DNA from: Lethocerus indicus
Taxonomy: Eukaryota > Arthropoda > Insecta > Hemiptera > Belostomatidae
DNA: 64,000 bases
Direction: 5' to 3'
Assembly (NCBI GenBank): GCA_019843655.1
Contig: JACDQD010000003.1
Location: 12,154,925-12,218,924, forward strand
The position numbers were made by a program, and so were the translations under genes. The notes beneath the pieces are model-generated. The model did not search any database and was not told the origin of the DNA. It was given only the letters and a program-made list of their open reading frames with translations. Positions 12,101 through 27,312 of this stretch are shown in pieces (position 1 is the stretch's first letter; each line of letters begins with the position of its first letter).

Positions 12101-15100
12101 TTCCGTCGGCGCGAATAATGCACTTTTACTTTGCTGGCGCTATTCAGTTTTATATATGATTTTATTATATCGCTTTGAGACTTTATTTTCAACTTAAATA
12201 ATGATATTCGGTTGTTTTTTTTTCTAATCTGCATATTTTCCGTTATGTTCATTCTTTCCCTCTACAATTTTGTTTTCTTGATGGCAGTTATTCACGATTT
12301 AAATACTTCTAAATATTAGACACAGTTTTGTTGCGCGTGGACCAAATTGTATTTTCATCGAAAGCAAATTGTTACGAGTTTTCTGGAAAGCTAATTAATC
12401 CGGGCGTTTTCCATTGGTGTTTTCAATTCCCGTTCGAGTACACAGTAGTTACTAAAGTGGCACACAAAGCAAGAGGGAAGCCAATTTGCGGGTGCGGCCA
12501 AATAGTAGCAGTTGGTTGGGAATAAACCGGACGGGCAAGGACAAAGGTTTTTTGCGCCCCTTCATCCAGCCTAACAGAGAGCGTTTTTTAACCGCTCTTC
12601 TAGCCGATCGCTATTTGACAAGAAAAACAAATGCCCAATTAGAAACAACGGGCTAGAGTTTCTCTTATGAGTCCCCAGAACGTAATTTATCCGCTGAGTT
12701 ATGACGTTTTTCCCTAGGAAGGATTAACAAAACACCCACAAACAAATTATGAATTTTACCCGTAAAAATAAATTTCTCTGCCACGGTTTTCCTGGGTTAT
12801 ATACAAGTATTTCTTTTCCAGAATTTTGTCTACTTATTAGTGTTGAGCGTTTGGCATGTCCTTTTAAATATACAAATATCAATACAAATGTATACAAATT
12901 TCAATTAACAAAATTGTTACTAGTATCGTGTTAATATAATATTTATGCACATACATTTTGCATTTAGAACTTAATACACTCTAATAATATTATGATTGCA
13001 TATTACATCTTCTTGCTACTTTTAGTGCGCTCATTAGATGAATATGTCACAAATAAAAATGGAAGTGATGCGAAATTTCAACAAATATCCCGATGCGGAC
13101 CGGATGTCTGCGGCCCGACATCTCTGAAAATCAATACGTCCATTCCCTAATACGAGGACAGTCTTCTTCGGCTCTCCGTTTTTGGCATATTATTAAGGAA
13201 AACTTATGTTCGACACATTTGTTTTGCGGAAGTATATTTCAAAATTCGACAAATCGTCTGATTAATATGGGCCAATACATTTCAACAAGACACGTATATA
13301 GACAACAATACAACTTAAAAAACGTAATTTAAATTAAACCAAATAACACATAAATGACTGTGTATCATTTATTTTTGTATTTTATTTTTTAATGAGATGG
13401 CTTTAAACTTAAGCCCATTTTAAACTTAAAATTAAACATTTAACATTAATAATCAATTTGCATACAAGCCTCAATCAAAATTCAATAATAAAAAAAGTGG
13501 GCTCAGTTCTGATCGAGCCGTCAGGCTATAGGAAGGTGTATTCGGAGATAAATGAGCTAGTTGAATGTGGTTTCAAAGCGTTTATTTAATTTTTTACATC
13601 AAAATCAGGCCGGCATTGTCGAAATTATCACGCGTTCATTGGAAAGTCAAAATTCTATAAGTATAAAATATAAGCGTGAATTATAGAAATAACTTTATCA
13701 GCCCGTATAATATTATGCTTAAAAATTTATAAAAGTTGTACTCCAGTGCTAGATATATCGAGCTGTATATGTCGATTTCTCAGCAAGTAAATGAGTGGAT
13801 ATTCCTGTCAGTAAAATGGTAATATATCCTTTAGTAACTTGGCTCGGTCGGGAAATTAAATAGATTTAAAATTAAATCCCCTCCCCTCATAAAACATCTT
13901 AAATTAGACAAAGAAATTTGAAAATAGTTCCTAAGAGGGAATATAGTTGACTGACGTTTTCATGTCCTTTGTGTAGACAAAATCTTTATTTATACCGGAT
14001 ATTGCGGTACGTCTCGGGTATCAGGCGGGTCAAGAACACTTTTGTTCGACGGGGAAGGGGGCGTTGGGGGGGATTCATTAGTCGGGGAATTGTGAGCCTT
14101 CCCTTATCGATTCGGTGAACTTAATAAGGTTCGTTAGAGAAATGTCGACTCCCGGCCCCAGTCGGGCACGGATCCCTCCCATTCCCCACTCCCGCTATAA
14201 ATCCGGTCCTAACACTTTTCCTCTAATATTGTATCCGCTCGGTTTGAATATAATTCGCCTCGGCCTAAATTCGACTCACCTCCCACCTGAAATGAAGTAG
14301 CTGAAATTTCGAGCTTAGATGGTCTCCTAAAATATACTGTACTCGAAATAGTAATTAAAATGAAGATCTGTGTCTCTCTCGTAAAGAAACATCCATGACC
14401 AGAAAGTTAGACAGCAAATATGCGTCCTACGCATATTTTACATTTTCACGAAATGTTATCGCCAGATTTAGATGGAAAATAAACGGAGCAGCTTCATAGC
14501 TAGATAATATTTTTCATTTCCTGTAGATTCGAAGTTGGAATTGAAGAGATTACCAATGGTGACAGATAATCGTATCGTTGATACTCCCACTAACCCTTGC
14601 AGTCCCTCATATAACCCCCTAAAGAATATAGTTATTGTTATTGTTATTATTATTAAGCTTATAATAATATTTCGGTAAAATAGGCTATGATCATATCGGT
14701 GTAAACGCTGAGCTCAAATTAGCATCATTGAATAAGAATATTTTGAAATATTAATTTGGACATTTTTGAATAATATTTTTGTCAAATTTCATTTTTGCTG
14801 CAGCCAACAGTGTATCAAACCACTAATGTGGTACTTCGGAGTTGAAATGGCTAATGAGTAATTTTTTTCTTTTTAATCTTGGTTTTTATGTGTTTACTCG
14901 AATTGGGAAACACAAAATATGTCTCAGTAATTACTGTCCTCCATCTCGCCTTAATTAGCTCACTAAGCTTCATTAACTGTAAGAGCCTTAGAAAGCACTG
15001 AGCGCATTAAACAATAACCTTCCAATCAAAATATTTACTACGAACGAAGAGTGAGTATTATTTTTTTAAATTTTTATTATTGGGTTTATATGATATACAT

Positions 15101-16150
15101 GGTACGCACAAGGTATATTTTTGTATCTGATATGCAAGAATCACATTTCTTGTTTATACTAATTCAGCCGACGTTTTCTTGTCTGTAACAATAAGGAGAA
15201 AGGAAAACACTAAAAAATAACGTGCAATTACTTGACATCAGTCAATGTTAATAAAACAATGTTATAACTAACTTCTACTATCGTACCATCCATCACTCTC
15301 CAAACCTTCCTCACTCAAAACATTCCTAATATTAGGCCCCAACTGTTCAAAAGCTGTGTATCTTCCAGATCCATATTGCACATAGAAAGATACTATCAAA
15401 AACTGATGTTTAAGGAAAAGTCAAAACTGACAATATACAAAATTATTAGCAAGGCCTCCCTAATTTACGCGCGCCCTGACGGTGGATTGGCAGCCCACAC
15501 TCTAATGAAAAGACACGAAATATCCTAGAGTAAATGTCCGCCTCTGTCCGATCAACCCTACTAGGTAATAATCAATCCCGCGAATACTTTATCGTATCAC
15601 TGTAGCTGTCACGTTGTGTCCATTCCGGATGGACGGGCTTTCGCGGTTTCAACGTGTGTATTTGAATTCCATAGTATTTAATCCGGAAACGAACGGGGCC
15701 TTCATCAATCTTCTTTTAGATTTCATCTGACAGGTTGCAATTTTGTACGTTCCTAGCAAAACAATGATTTCTGGTAAACGGAAATCAAGTATCGATCTCT
15801 CTGATCATTCGGACATTGTAGAGACCATTTTTAAGAGTTTCATTTCGTTTTTCCAATTTCAAGCTGGTATTATTTAATTAATTCTTGCTTAACTGCCGAT
15901 TGGCATATGGGTTTCTTCTGTCTGGACTCTGTTCTGGGGAGGACTGTCTGATGTCTGAATATTGAAATTTCTTCATCCTGTCTTCTCGTTAGATGCGAAA
16001 ACTAGACTGTTAACAGCTCAATGCTCACATGATGCCTCAATCGCAGTAATATTTTAATACGTATTATATGAATAAGTGAATAGTTTCACTACCGGATTGT
16101 AAGTTGAGCTGAAGCAGGTTTCGCACTACCCAATATAATACACACCCAAA

Positions 16151-16154
<4 letters not shown>
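9141..16154. other. Intergenic, no supportable gene
   Basis: The longest frame (9431-9823 plus) sits in a GC-rich patch, where stops are rarer, and has no motif. Other GC-rich patches are 10540-10800 and 14040-14290. Otherwise AT-rich unique-looking DNA. Confidence 0.6.

Positions 16155-16211
<57 letters not shown>
16155..16211. repeat. (TA)n microsatellite, 57 bp
   Basis: Pure TA alternation; a second tract follows about 440 bp downstream. Confidence 0.97.
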
Positions 16212-16215
<4 letters not shown>

Positions 16216-16648
16216 CAAAACGAGAAGGAAACAGTAAGGAGATTTCGCAGGAATATATGGCATGTGTACATAGTCCAACGTTTTCGGATAAACAATTCTA
16301 AAGTCATTTGTTCGAATCGAAAAGTAATTTAATAATTAAGTAATTTAAGTAAATAAGTAATTTAATTTAATAAATATGCATATGTGTTGTATTAGCATTT
16401 GACAATTTCTTAAATACAAAATGTAAATAGGTTGTACAAATATATAGAAAATACCAATTCATCTGAGAACGACTGGAGTCTTGATTGAAGCGGAAATATT
16501 CGAAGCGAGCATCCACAACACCTATGGTATGTTATCGGAATACATTGATAATTGTTTTCAATAAATTATCAACGGTTATATTATGTATTATTGACTTATA
16601 GCTTTGATGATGCATTCGATTATTCGGTCAATTATAACCATTCGTCTG

Positions 16649-16652
<4 letters not shown>

Positions 16653-16705
<53 letters not shown>
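16653..16705. repeat. (TA)n microsatellite, 53 bp
   Basis: Pure TA alternation in AT-rich DNA. Confidence 0.97.
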
Positions 16706-16707
<2 letters not shown>

Positions 16708-19541
16708 CGTTTGTTTTATTGAGAAATATTACAAGTTTTGTTTTATTAATGAAATTATTTATCTATCTATTTGAACTAAATTTCCAATAGAAGAAGAGTC
16801 AGGCGGACGGCAAAAATATTTTATTATTATCGTTTCTGACGACACATTTTTTAATCTTTTCCAAGCTTCAGGCGTATATGTGTTATCTGCCACGAAAATT
16901 TCGAACGAACTCCAACAAGAGAGAAGGGCTTAAATGTCCAACCCTGTATCCGGTGGGGCCAATATTCGCTATTCTTCGTTAGAGCCGAGAGATTCTGGCC
17001 GAGACACAATTCATTTTGGCGGATTATTTTTCCCGGCAAAAATTCCGTTTTCGGATTATTTTTCCTATATTACTGAACAATCATTCTTTGTGGACAAACA
17101 CAATAGGCATATTATTAATCGTGCGTATAGGCCGCCCGAGCGGCACACAATACAGCTGCACGGGGAACTGAAAATTCCGATCCTACTGGAATTTATTGAT
17201 AAATCAACTGGCACATTCGAAACACAAACAAAAAGAAACGTTCTAAAAAGAAACGACTCAATAGCAATGCAGCCATACGATGAGATACACAGTGAATACA
17301 GTACATGATACATGATACTGAAATAATGTTATCCAAATTTTATTGTAAAGTGAAACTAAACGATCAGCTCTGTAGACGTTCTTAAAATATCCTTCAATTA
17401 TATTCGAATCAAACAAATTGATGTATTTATGTTTCTCCATGCCATATTACGTTAAAATATTTGTTATTAAATTAATGTGTATTCGTTTAAACCGATATGT
17501 TCCTTTATTTAGATACAGTTAAACCCATACAATGAAGAAAAATCTACTAATTCAGTTAATAATAATAATAATTTTATTTGTCAATAAAACCTTTGTTTGC
17601 CTTTGTAATGTATAACTTCTAATGCGAACAGGTGATGTGTATGGGAAACGAACAAAAACCCACAGCTTCCAGTAAGTTTATGAAAAAATGTCGAATATTT
17701 CCATGTAAACGCCATAGGGTCCTTTCTAGAAAGGAAAGATCAGCTTGGAGCGTGCGCACAATATTAGTACGTGTAATTGGGCGCCAGGTGCGAGCACTCC
17801 CGTAAAGAACCCTTGTCGTGCTTCCTGCTCCGGGCTCAAATTTAGGATGAAAGAATTTTTGTTAAATTTAATTCCAGCAGAGTAAAATATGCCTGTGCAA
17901 ATCTTGGACATATTAAAATCCAACGTGGGATGAATTAGTTTAAATTGTTCTAAGCTGTCTGAATTTCTGTTTCCACTCGTCTATTTTGACTTTTGCTAGT
18001 TTCAACCTCTAGATGAAACATCTTATCCGCTCTGTCACTCTGTTCCCGTTAATGCGTTTGTGCATGTGTGTTATTTGATGCCATAAAGACAACTGTACTA
18101 CAAACAATGGCAACAAAACAAAATCAATTTACTTCCAAATTAAATAGCCAAGTTGTTCTCAACAATGATTCTCCTATACCCGTGTTAAACCAATACAATG
18201 AAGAAGAATAGAGTAGTGGTTCAGGGTTATAGTAAACAATGAGAAGGAGATAATACTATAATAGTTTTGAATCAAACCATAATAGATTTGAATCAAAAAT
18301 GAAGATTACAGAAATAAGTATACGAATATGAAATAAGTAAACTAACGTTGGAGGATTGGAATTCGTTTTTCATTGACTCTCGTCATATAAAACGTCATTG
18401 GCCTTTAAAAAATTGTTCAGTTTGTATTCCCATATTGATTTCTGTCATTTAAGTGTATTAGTTTGTTTTCTAATGTAGTATTTCCGCATTGTAAGCCACG
18501 GTGGCAACTGATCATCATAGGATGCGTCGATGCAATGAAGTAAAAGCCACGTATGGTACAGTTACCGTGGAATTTGAATCGATCCAAGTTGCTGGGTTGC
18601 GCCCATTCTTAATGTACCGAACACAAACCTCCTCACATGCTCTTTTGGATGATTTATTATTGCGTCGACAATTACTGTGATATCCGTGTCAATTTCTTAC
18701 TGTGTCCATCCTTAGGTAGCAATCTTGGGAAGTTTTCCATGACCTTAACCAATATTAACCGTCTTCGACATGCTAATATATCCAACACAATTGTGAACAT
18801 ATAAACAGCAACTTTAGCGCTCCTATTTCACCTCTTCTCTAACAGATAACAGGTACTCAATATAACAGCTCCTTTCCACTCCGGAAAATAGTTTCATTAA
18901 TTTCTTCACAATTAAATCTCCATAAATTAAGTTAATGTTTTGATGATCAAAATTATTGCAATGCACGCATAAGAAACATAGATGCAGAAACATAGATGAT
19001 GAGATGAATACTGACGAGAAACTTTAATAGTATTTATCATTGTCACTACCTGCTATTATAGTACGTAATGCACAAAATTAATTACGTTAGTAAGCTTCTT
19101 CATACTTATGGGAGACACAGATATAAATAATATGTCGCTACATAAACCAGTTCGAGAAAATTCATTTTTCCCATATGTTATTGTTGCCAGTTTGCTCAGT
19201 TCACAGATAAGTAAATGTTGTTATACGGTGCAAACTAGATCTATAGTATTTAATTTAATAAAAAATGGATGGACTTACCTTGAATCTGTCAAGATTTACC
19301 CTTTCAATCGTTGATTTCCCGGATAGTAAAATTGAACTGTAAAAAAACTCGAACTCAGACTAGCCGAAATAAACGAAACGAACCGTAATACAATTGAAAT
19401 TACAGGAATTAAAAATACGTGAAACAAAAATAAGTCGGTTGAGAGTTGGGTTGGGTATAGAGGCTACATGCTGGCTGCTGGGACCTGACTAACAGGGGAG
19501 CATGAATGAAACCCCGCCCCGCCCCCCCACCATTACCCCTC
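16706..19541. other. Intergenic, no supportable gene
   Basis: A 124-codon frame (16934-17308 plus) lacks any recognisable domain, and a comparable frame is open on the opposite strand, so it is not called. Nothing else was seen. Confidence 0.55.
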
Positions 19542-19690
19542 TAGCTCTGTCTCCCTCCAACCGGTGAATGGCCCCTATACCTCTGTCTCTCTCCCACTCA
19601 TGGGCTAGCCTCTTATACATCTATCTCACTCCCGGTCACGCTTCAACCCATGTAGCACTGTCTCTTTCCCACCGCCCGTTCCCCCGCCCG
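19542..19690 (+). repeat. Degenerate ~37-bp minisatellite, four units
   Basis: Four pyrimidine-rich units share a core like TA(C/G)CTCTGTCTCTCTCCC, starting at 19542, 19578, 19616 and 19653 (spacings 36, 38 and 37). The surroundings (19500-19740) are C-rich with runs of CCCCGCCCC. The plus-strand open frame crossing it follows from repeat composition, not from coding. Confidence 0.7.
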
Positions 19691-22600
19691 TCCACCGACC
19701 CCTGTGCGGCGACTGCTCAATGGAACCCCCACCGACCCCGCTCTGTTCCTCAATGCATCATTGATTTCTTTATAAAATATAATTTCTTCATTAATTATGC
19801 AACACCAGACAATAATGATCCACACAAACCGAAAATGAATTCCCTTCTAACTACGTACAGGTAATATCAAAATAGATTCCACAGAATAATTATAAACAAC
19901 TGTAGATCCTTAACTAGCAAAGAGCTTAAAATTTAGAATTATTGAAGTAATTTTTGACCTTTCCTGTTAATAGCAAGTTCCATGTCACGATTTTTTTGGG
20001 AAAAACCAGATATAATGTTTCTCCAGTCATTTTGTCCAGTTTCAATGTCAGACTCGCTGAGACTGAACTACTTGCACCTTATTGTACTAAATTATAACTA
20101 TATCTAATATATTTGTTCAAAACTTGTAGCGGTATGAAAATAAAGTAGCATCAGATAAATACAAAACGATGTTCTATCGTGGAACCATTTTGTCCTCACA
20201 AATATACTGGTTTCCTCAAACCATATGCTCTTTTCTTTTTTATGAAAAATATCAGCCAATGAAGAGGCCGAGTGTTCACTTCGACAGATGACACAACTGA
20301 CCTCAGAAATATTAGGCCATTAAAAATCGGTAACAGTTCAGTGATAATGATAATATAACACTCCATCAAGGCCCTGTATACACTAATTGACTCACTTTTT
20401 ATTAATTCACGCTGACCAACATCTTTTGTCATATTCAAGTTTGTTTAGCACAGACAATTTCTTCTAAGTATCGCTCTAACGGAAGAAAATCAGGTTCCAA
20501 ACGATCTACGTTAATAAAAATACCACTTATCGATTTCAACAAACAATAAAACCTGTTGCTAGTGACGTGTTCTCGATAATTTACCATATAGAACCGGGCG
20601 GGGGGGGGATTGTTCCATAATTGACACGCATATATAAATGCGTTTATAATTGCTTATGTTTCTATGGCGTATGGCTAAACTGTTGGCAGGCGTTCATTTC
20701 TCATACGCATCAGCCAATCGATGCGGAATCTTGTTCTCCTCTGCTTTAATTAAACTGGAAAACTCCCCGGAGATATTTCACTCCAGAGTCTAATCAAATC
20801 AGCTCCCAATATAAATTTTCCCTCCGCTGAACTCCGCTCTTGAACTTATTTCCAGGACCGTATTCGGAGATTTTCAAACGCAGATTAAATCTGTGATCAA
20901 AGAATTAAACGCAGTTTCACGTGAACTAATTTTTACTAGACGTTGGCTAACCTTTTTCTTTTGCATATATGGCAGATTTTTAAAATTATGCATACCAATT
21001 ATCTAAAACGTATTATTTAGAGAATAATTTTGTCAATGAGCCATTAGCTTAACTCATCTATATGTATTATTACAATATTGCCGAGTAATCAATATGATTC
21101 CCTTTCGAAAAATTTATTGGGGTAAATCCGAATAAACATTCGGAATAAATGTCGACGGACAGAGATTAGCACATCGAATATCAGTATTTATTAAGTCACT
21201 CTTAAAGGGCCATATTTAATAAAAATTACGTAAACGGATGTATGTGGAACGTACACTTATAATTACTGAAAACCAGAAAATACTACATGTGACACATGAG
21301 TCTAAGGTGTCTATCCCGTATATACACACGCAAAGGACTATAAGAAATCAGCACTGATGCCTTTTAATGAATTCGAGTCACACGCATGTTATGATAAGTT
21401 ATATACTAATTATATAAAGGGTGAGTTTACTTGGGAACCTATCCAACCGAAAGTCTTGTTCATTATGGTATAATATGCTATTTAAATTAAGTCCTGATTA
21501 TAGTTGAACAGGTACAGTCGGGCAAGAGTTGCGAACAGAGTAAGGGCTTAAACGAAATTAAAAACTTTCAATTGCAGAAGTGAAGAGGAAGAGAATAGGA
21601 TCAGGCAACAAAGTAAGAAAGTCTCCTTCTCAAGTGCGGCAGTATGAAGCCTCGCCGCCCTGTCCGTCCCCTCACCAGATAATAAACTCTCTTGAAGCTC
21701 ATTTCCAACTCGAAATAAGCCCTACTTAAATCTGTCGAAGTAAGTGTGCGACATCGAGACCGGCACTGAAATGGGAATGGAGCTTTGATTAAGAATTTTC
21801 TCCAGATTCATTACTTTTGGGGAATAAAACTATTTTACTGCTCCAGAATGTATTTTAAAAAAGATAATTCGTGCTATTTTCTGACTCCAGTCGCCCATTT
21901 GGTCTTTTTCTTCTTCTTTTCTATGTTTGTATTGTAAGGCGCAATGAGGTTTAAGTGTTTTGCGCCCCCGCCTATTTGGTCTTGTTAGCAACAGTGAAAT
22001 GACAAGTTTAGACATGCGATTTATCGGAATCCGGTATGCCTAAGAACCTCATTATATTACTGAACTAATGGTGGTGACGATGGTGAGAAGCCGAAAATAC
22101 ACAAAAGTGACTATGTCGGGAACCTATGAGTGTGACTTCCGTAGAAATCTCTTTCAGCAATGTAACCGGTCGAGATTTGCCATTAAAAACGTATATATAA
22201 GGACCCTATTTTCAGCGCTACAGGCTGAATATTTTTCTAAGTCAAATAAACGAATGCATATGTAAACTTAATCTTCAGAAATAATTGTCTTGGTTTACTT
22301 GTATTATATTCCCAACGGTAAACACAGGCGATATGCGAACTCTTCTCCTGTTTCCTCCAAACTTCTGTGAATCTAGTCTAACTTGTGTCCTTTTTCTCAG
22401 AAAACCGGATTAAATAAAAGGGTATCCCTGGGGGAAATCTTGCACTTCAATCCAACAGATCCCCTCCTCCTCTCAGCAACCCGGGCCACTGTCAATGATC
22501 TCGAACCGCACTCAGCCAACGACCTACTTTTATTCTACTCCATTTAAGAATACACCCAGGAAACTTAAAAGGGAGGATGAGTTCTTCCAAAAATAGTGTC

Positions 22601-25600
22601 ACGTATAATCGTTAATTCGATCCACTAACATTTCATAAAATTCGTGAATATAGTTACATTATGGTAAAGAATTAGCCCATGATAAAGAGGGAAGAAATTA
22701 GTTAAGACTTTTATTTTAGATAACCTGACGCAAAGCAATATTTTATTGAAAGGCCAACCAGACGAGTAAATGGACTAAACCATAACTGTGGGCATAGGAA
22801 TATTTGGCAAGTTTCTATCGTTGATAAATTTATAGTGGTATCATATGGAGCTACCTACTTCTCACACCTTACCAATTACCATGAAGTAACTAACAATTGT
22901 TGATTCGTCGCTGTTTGCTACTTTATATGTCGACAACATTGCAAATATAATATATGGTACTATGTTTTAATGGCGCGATCGAATAGTTTCAATTGGTACG
23001 TGACAGGCTGAGCCCAATGGTACGGATACATGTTAGGGTTTCAATTGTTGAAAGATGTCAGGGCTGAATAAGGGAGAGTTTTCTGGTCACTTGCTGGTTG
23101 GGAAGCCCCCGTCAGTAATTCTTCCGACGAACCTCCCCGAACTAAATCCTAGAGAAATTAAATTCTCTACGAGGCGGAGGATTTAGCGGTTGTTAGATGT
23201 CAGTGGTGATTGCTGAGCTCAACTGAAACGCGATTAGACGGGGAGACTCTCCAATTAAGAGGACACCGCCCATCTGTTGAGGAGACCGCCCAATCAATCG
23301 ACAATGTCCTTGCTATCCTGAAACGGACATTTCCCAATCTCACAGCCAGTCCTATTCCGAGGATCTTTCTCTATACATATACACATACTATGAAATCGAA
23401 ATTGTGAAATAATGATATTGGCTGTTCAGTATTTCTTCCTTTATTTTTATATCACAACTACAATTGTATAATTATATTTAGTGACAGAGCGATGAGATGA
23501 CACTACGAGATTTGCTTTTGTCGGAGAATCCACCAATCGATGGTACTCCTGCTCCAGTCCTTACTGAATAGTGAGGAAATGACGTGGCCATTTTTTCTTA
23601 AGGCGGCGTTCGGGATATTCAGAAAGGTAATGCGAGAAAGAAGTCAAATCAAAGGATTGGAGTGATGGGATAGATTTGAATGGAAGGATTTATATCGGGA
23701 AGCTGCAAATTCATGAACAAACGGAACTTTCAAATCGGACTGGATAGTGCCGTTAGATATATTAACTATTTTACGAACGATTATCCAATATACTTATTAT
23801 ACTCCCGCTTTGTCTATCATTCTTTTATGTATCTGTCATGCCTATTGGCATAAGCGTTTTCCAATTGTCTCAAAAACGTTTTAGTGACCCGATACCCATT
23901 ATGCGCCCGAAGAATTTCCCCCCTCTAATGGTCATAATCCTTATTCGGGAAAAAGCGGTTTTAATATTCCTTTATGCGCGCGCAAAGTCCGGAAATGATA
24001 AGACTTTTCTTTTACACGTTCCAAGAGAAGAGAGCGGTCTTGACAAAAGGGGGAGAAAAGTGCGGAGAGATTATCAGGAGGAATTTGTCGGTTTAATCTG
24101 TGAGGAGAGCCAGAAGTCTGTAGGAGGCTCTGGACCCGCTGGGGCACTCCTTTAAAGTCAACACTCCCATCCCGGACCCAATATCCTTTCAGCCCTTGAC
24201 TTTATCTGTGCTCTCTTCCTTTTCATGTAACACGACCTGTCGGCAAAAAATAGGAAGAAAAAGAGGAAAAGTTCCGGTAACTCTACTGCACTCGGTGGTC
24301 ACGTTATATGTTATTTGCCCTGGAAAAATATATATAATTCATTCTCTTTTTCGCCAGATATGTAATGCAGGAGATAGTAATAAGTATGTTTACTGGAGAA
24401 TGAAACGGTTAAGGGTGAAGTAAGAATTTGCAGTTGGTAAACGATTATACACAACGTCATTGGATACCAGAAATACGTGAAAACGGTACTGTAACTTCAT
24501 AAATACGGATTAATATTATAGTTAAATAAATAATATAACATAATACAACCAAAAATATTACGATTTGTAATACTAAGTAAAATGATGGGTAAGTATAGCA
24601 AAGTATTAAAAATTTGATTATCTGTTCCTATCTGTTAATATCCATTACAAGGATAAAGCATTCTCTAGTTTTCGTATAGCAAACAGAAGTACGATGATCT
24701 AATAGGTTTGGCCCCGTTACATAGACATGCCACAATGTCTCACGGCTAAGAAGGATATAGTTCCGGATTGGGGATGACAGTTTGCTGGTCTATAGACTAG
24801 GCGAGTATAAGGGACGTGATGTAGGGCAGTTGTTGTACGAGGGTAGGAAACAACTGTCTGCCCGTTTTGGATAAGGAGCGTGGAACCCCCCAGTGGAACC
24901 ATAAACTGCCCATCACCTTCCCCAATTGAACCCCAACCATAACGTGACAGATTATGGGGGAAAAATCCGAGGAAAGGATCGTCACGTTCTGCTAGCTTCC
25001 CCGATTCGGTTATTATTACACATAATTCATACTTCTAAAGCATAATTTAGAAAAAAAAGAAAATGTCTTATCTCTAACTGTTGAACCGTTTGGTTTTTCG
25101 GGTTATAAGTGAGTGGTCTATTGGACGGGAGATACTCTCCGTCAGATGTATCAAAGAGCAGCTCCCCTTTTCCTGTGCATCCCCTATCTCCGGATCAATA
25201 CCGCTGGATTTTTCGTGGTCCTCGGGATCGAGTTTATATTTCCCTGCTTACATCCGCACTGGGAAACATCATAAAATTTCCGTATCTCATCAAGGCATTC
25301 CGAATGGAATATACTTATAATAATTGTTCGTATACAGGTCTAACCTGGAAATATTTTAATAAGGCTAACACAAAAACATATAGATGGCGTAATTAACCGA
25401 CCGCCATTAGGTCATTTAACAATTCCATTAGGGAGCAAGGGTAGCAAGGAGAAAAAGAAACGGCAATAAAAAAGGAACAAGGGTTTGCATTTAAACTGGA
25501 GCTGAAAGTTGGGAGAATTAGAATAGAAAATATGATTTTAAGGACGGCAAAACCACAAGGCAAAACAAAAGTAGGAACTTTTTTTTCGAAAGTACAGTCC

Positions 25601-25894
25601 CGGATTTCTTTTTTGCGGAGATTCGAGGTAGAATTAAGAGAAGTGGAAAATATAATTACGGTGTAATAAACGAAACAAGATGGCTCCTTAATCTACGGAC
25701 GGAGTTTACAATCTATTATACATTTTGCTAATTAAAGTACATAAAAATAATACTGCTTTGGCTATCTTTTAATTATATTTTTAGGTCCAAGAGAATACAA
25801 TATTAAAAAAGGTCTAAACAATTTAAAATATAACTAAAATATATATATAACCGAACTATCGATGAGAAAATATGTTATAAGGTGTATTCCATGG

Positions 25895-25897
<3 letters not shown>
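19691..25897. other. Intergenic, no supportable gene
   Basis: Mixed AT-rich and moderately GC DNA. Purine-rich patches occur at 21560-21640 and 25430-25640. No repeats beyond short runs. Confidence 0.55.

Positions 25898-25947
<50 letters not shown>
25898..25947. repeat. (TA)n microsatellite, 50 bp
   Basis: Pure TA alternation, 740 bp left of the tract that bounds the CpG-free segment. Confidence 0.97.
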
Positions 25948-25951
<4 letters not shown>

Positions 25952-26680
25952 GCTAATCAGCAAGTAGTATTTCAAGTTTTTGCTCGAGTTGTGCCGATTT
26001 CAGTTGGTCTTTGAAAAGGGTGGGGTATTTTGCTTAAGTGAACGCTGCGACAACAAATCTTTAAAAAGCAAAAAAATGCTTTAAAAAAAATCTTCGTGGT
26101 TTTAAATATTAGGCATTTAATTTTGCCATCATCAAGTTTTGTCATGTAGGTTTTGTCATCAAAATAAGTTAGGTAATCAGGAATTGTAGAGGTGTCGTTT
26201 CTAGCTTACTCCTTTGAGTGATTAAGATATTTGCAGTCGGCCGTATTCAAACTGGGCTCCCAATTTACAGTTGTAGTCTCTCAAGAATAAGAAAAAAACA
26301 CTATTTTTCTGCAATTAAGAAAAAAGTAAAACTTAGCTCTGTTGGCGCCCTAATGCATGGTCTGAAGAAAATTTCGCCTTGTAATTTGGGCTCCAGTAAT
26401 CCAAAACAATAGGGGCCCTCGGATTTAGAAGTTTGTAATGTGTTTGGATAAGGGCCCCCCTTCCCAACAACCCCAGTCTCCTTCTCAGTCCTGCCCTATA
26501 AAGTTCACTTCCCGCCTCTCTCAGGGACTGACTTCAACTTGGTAAGGGATTAAAGTTCAGATTTTAAAGGCTTTCCCAATCAATTAGTCTCCCCTATGTT
26601 TCCCAACCCACTGTCCAGTTATTCAGCTTCGTCCTCTCTGACCTGGCTTAGAATATATATACATATTTCTGTAAACATAT

Positions 26681-26683
<3 letters not shown>

Positions 26684-26727
<44 letters not shown>
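26684..26727. repeat. (TA)n microsatellite, 44 bp, left edge of CpG-free segment
   Basis: Pure TA alternation. CpG disappears directly to its right. Confidence 0.97.
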
Positions 26728-26731
<4 letters not shown>

Positions 26732-26951
26732 TAAGAAAGGTCTTGAAGAATGGTTTAAACACTGAATAATAATAGTTAAATAAGAGTTGGTAATTTAAGA
26801 ATGGTTAATGTGTTTGTAATAACTATTACAAGTTATTGGTAAATTTATTTTTACATGCATTTATTTGAAAATTTTTGACTTTATTGTTTATCATTGAAAG
26901 CCCTTTGTGAGTTTAGCTTCTTATGTTGCTTTGTGCACACTATATTTTACT

Positions 26952-26967
26952 CCCCCCCCCCCCCCCC
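26952..26967. repeat. Homopolymer C16
   Basis: A run of 16 C on the plus strand, preceded by ACT and followed by ATAGTG, inside the CpG-free segment. Length may be unreliable because such runs are prone to sequencing error. Confidence 0.9.
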
Positions 26968-27312
26968 ATAGTGACCCCTACAAAAAAACCTCTATGAACA
27001 GGCATATTAGTCTTTAGAGAAACACATAAATTAATTAAAGATTTTTTAAAAGTTTAATTATTTCTCTTTCTAAATTGACAGTAATTTTAACATTAATTTC
27101 TATTGTATGTGTAAAACTATATACTGTTTGGTAGGCTTATTGTATTTTTTACATTTCAATAATAATTTGTGTCCCTATTTTTTAACACACTCTAATGTCA
27201 TCCCAAATATCTCTGTCACTTATAAGGCAAGAACCTATTAAATTTATTATGTTCAATTATACAGATCTTATGAGTTCCAATATGTCCTTCACACCCTCTA
27301 CCTCCTGACTTG

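Noticed and set aside
16934..17308. 124-codon plus-strand open frame
   Set aside because: No recognisable motif, and the opposite strand is also open over much of it. Kept as unsupported rather than called a gene.
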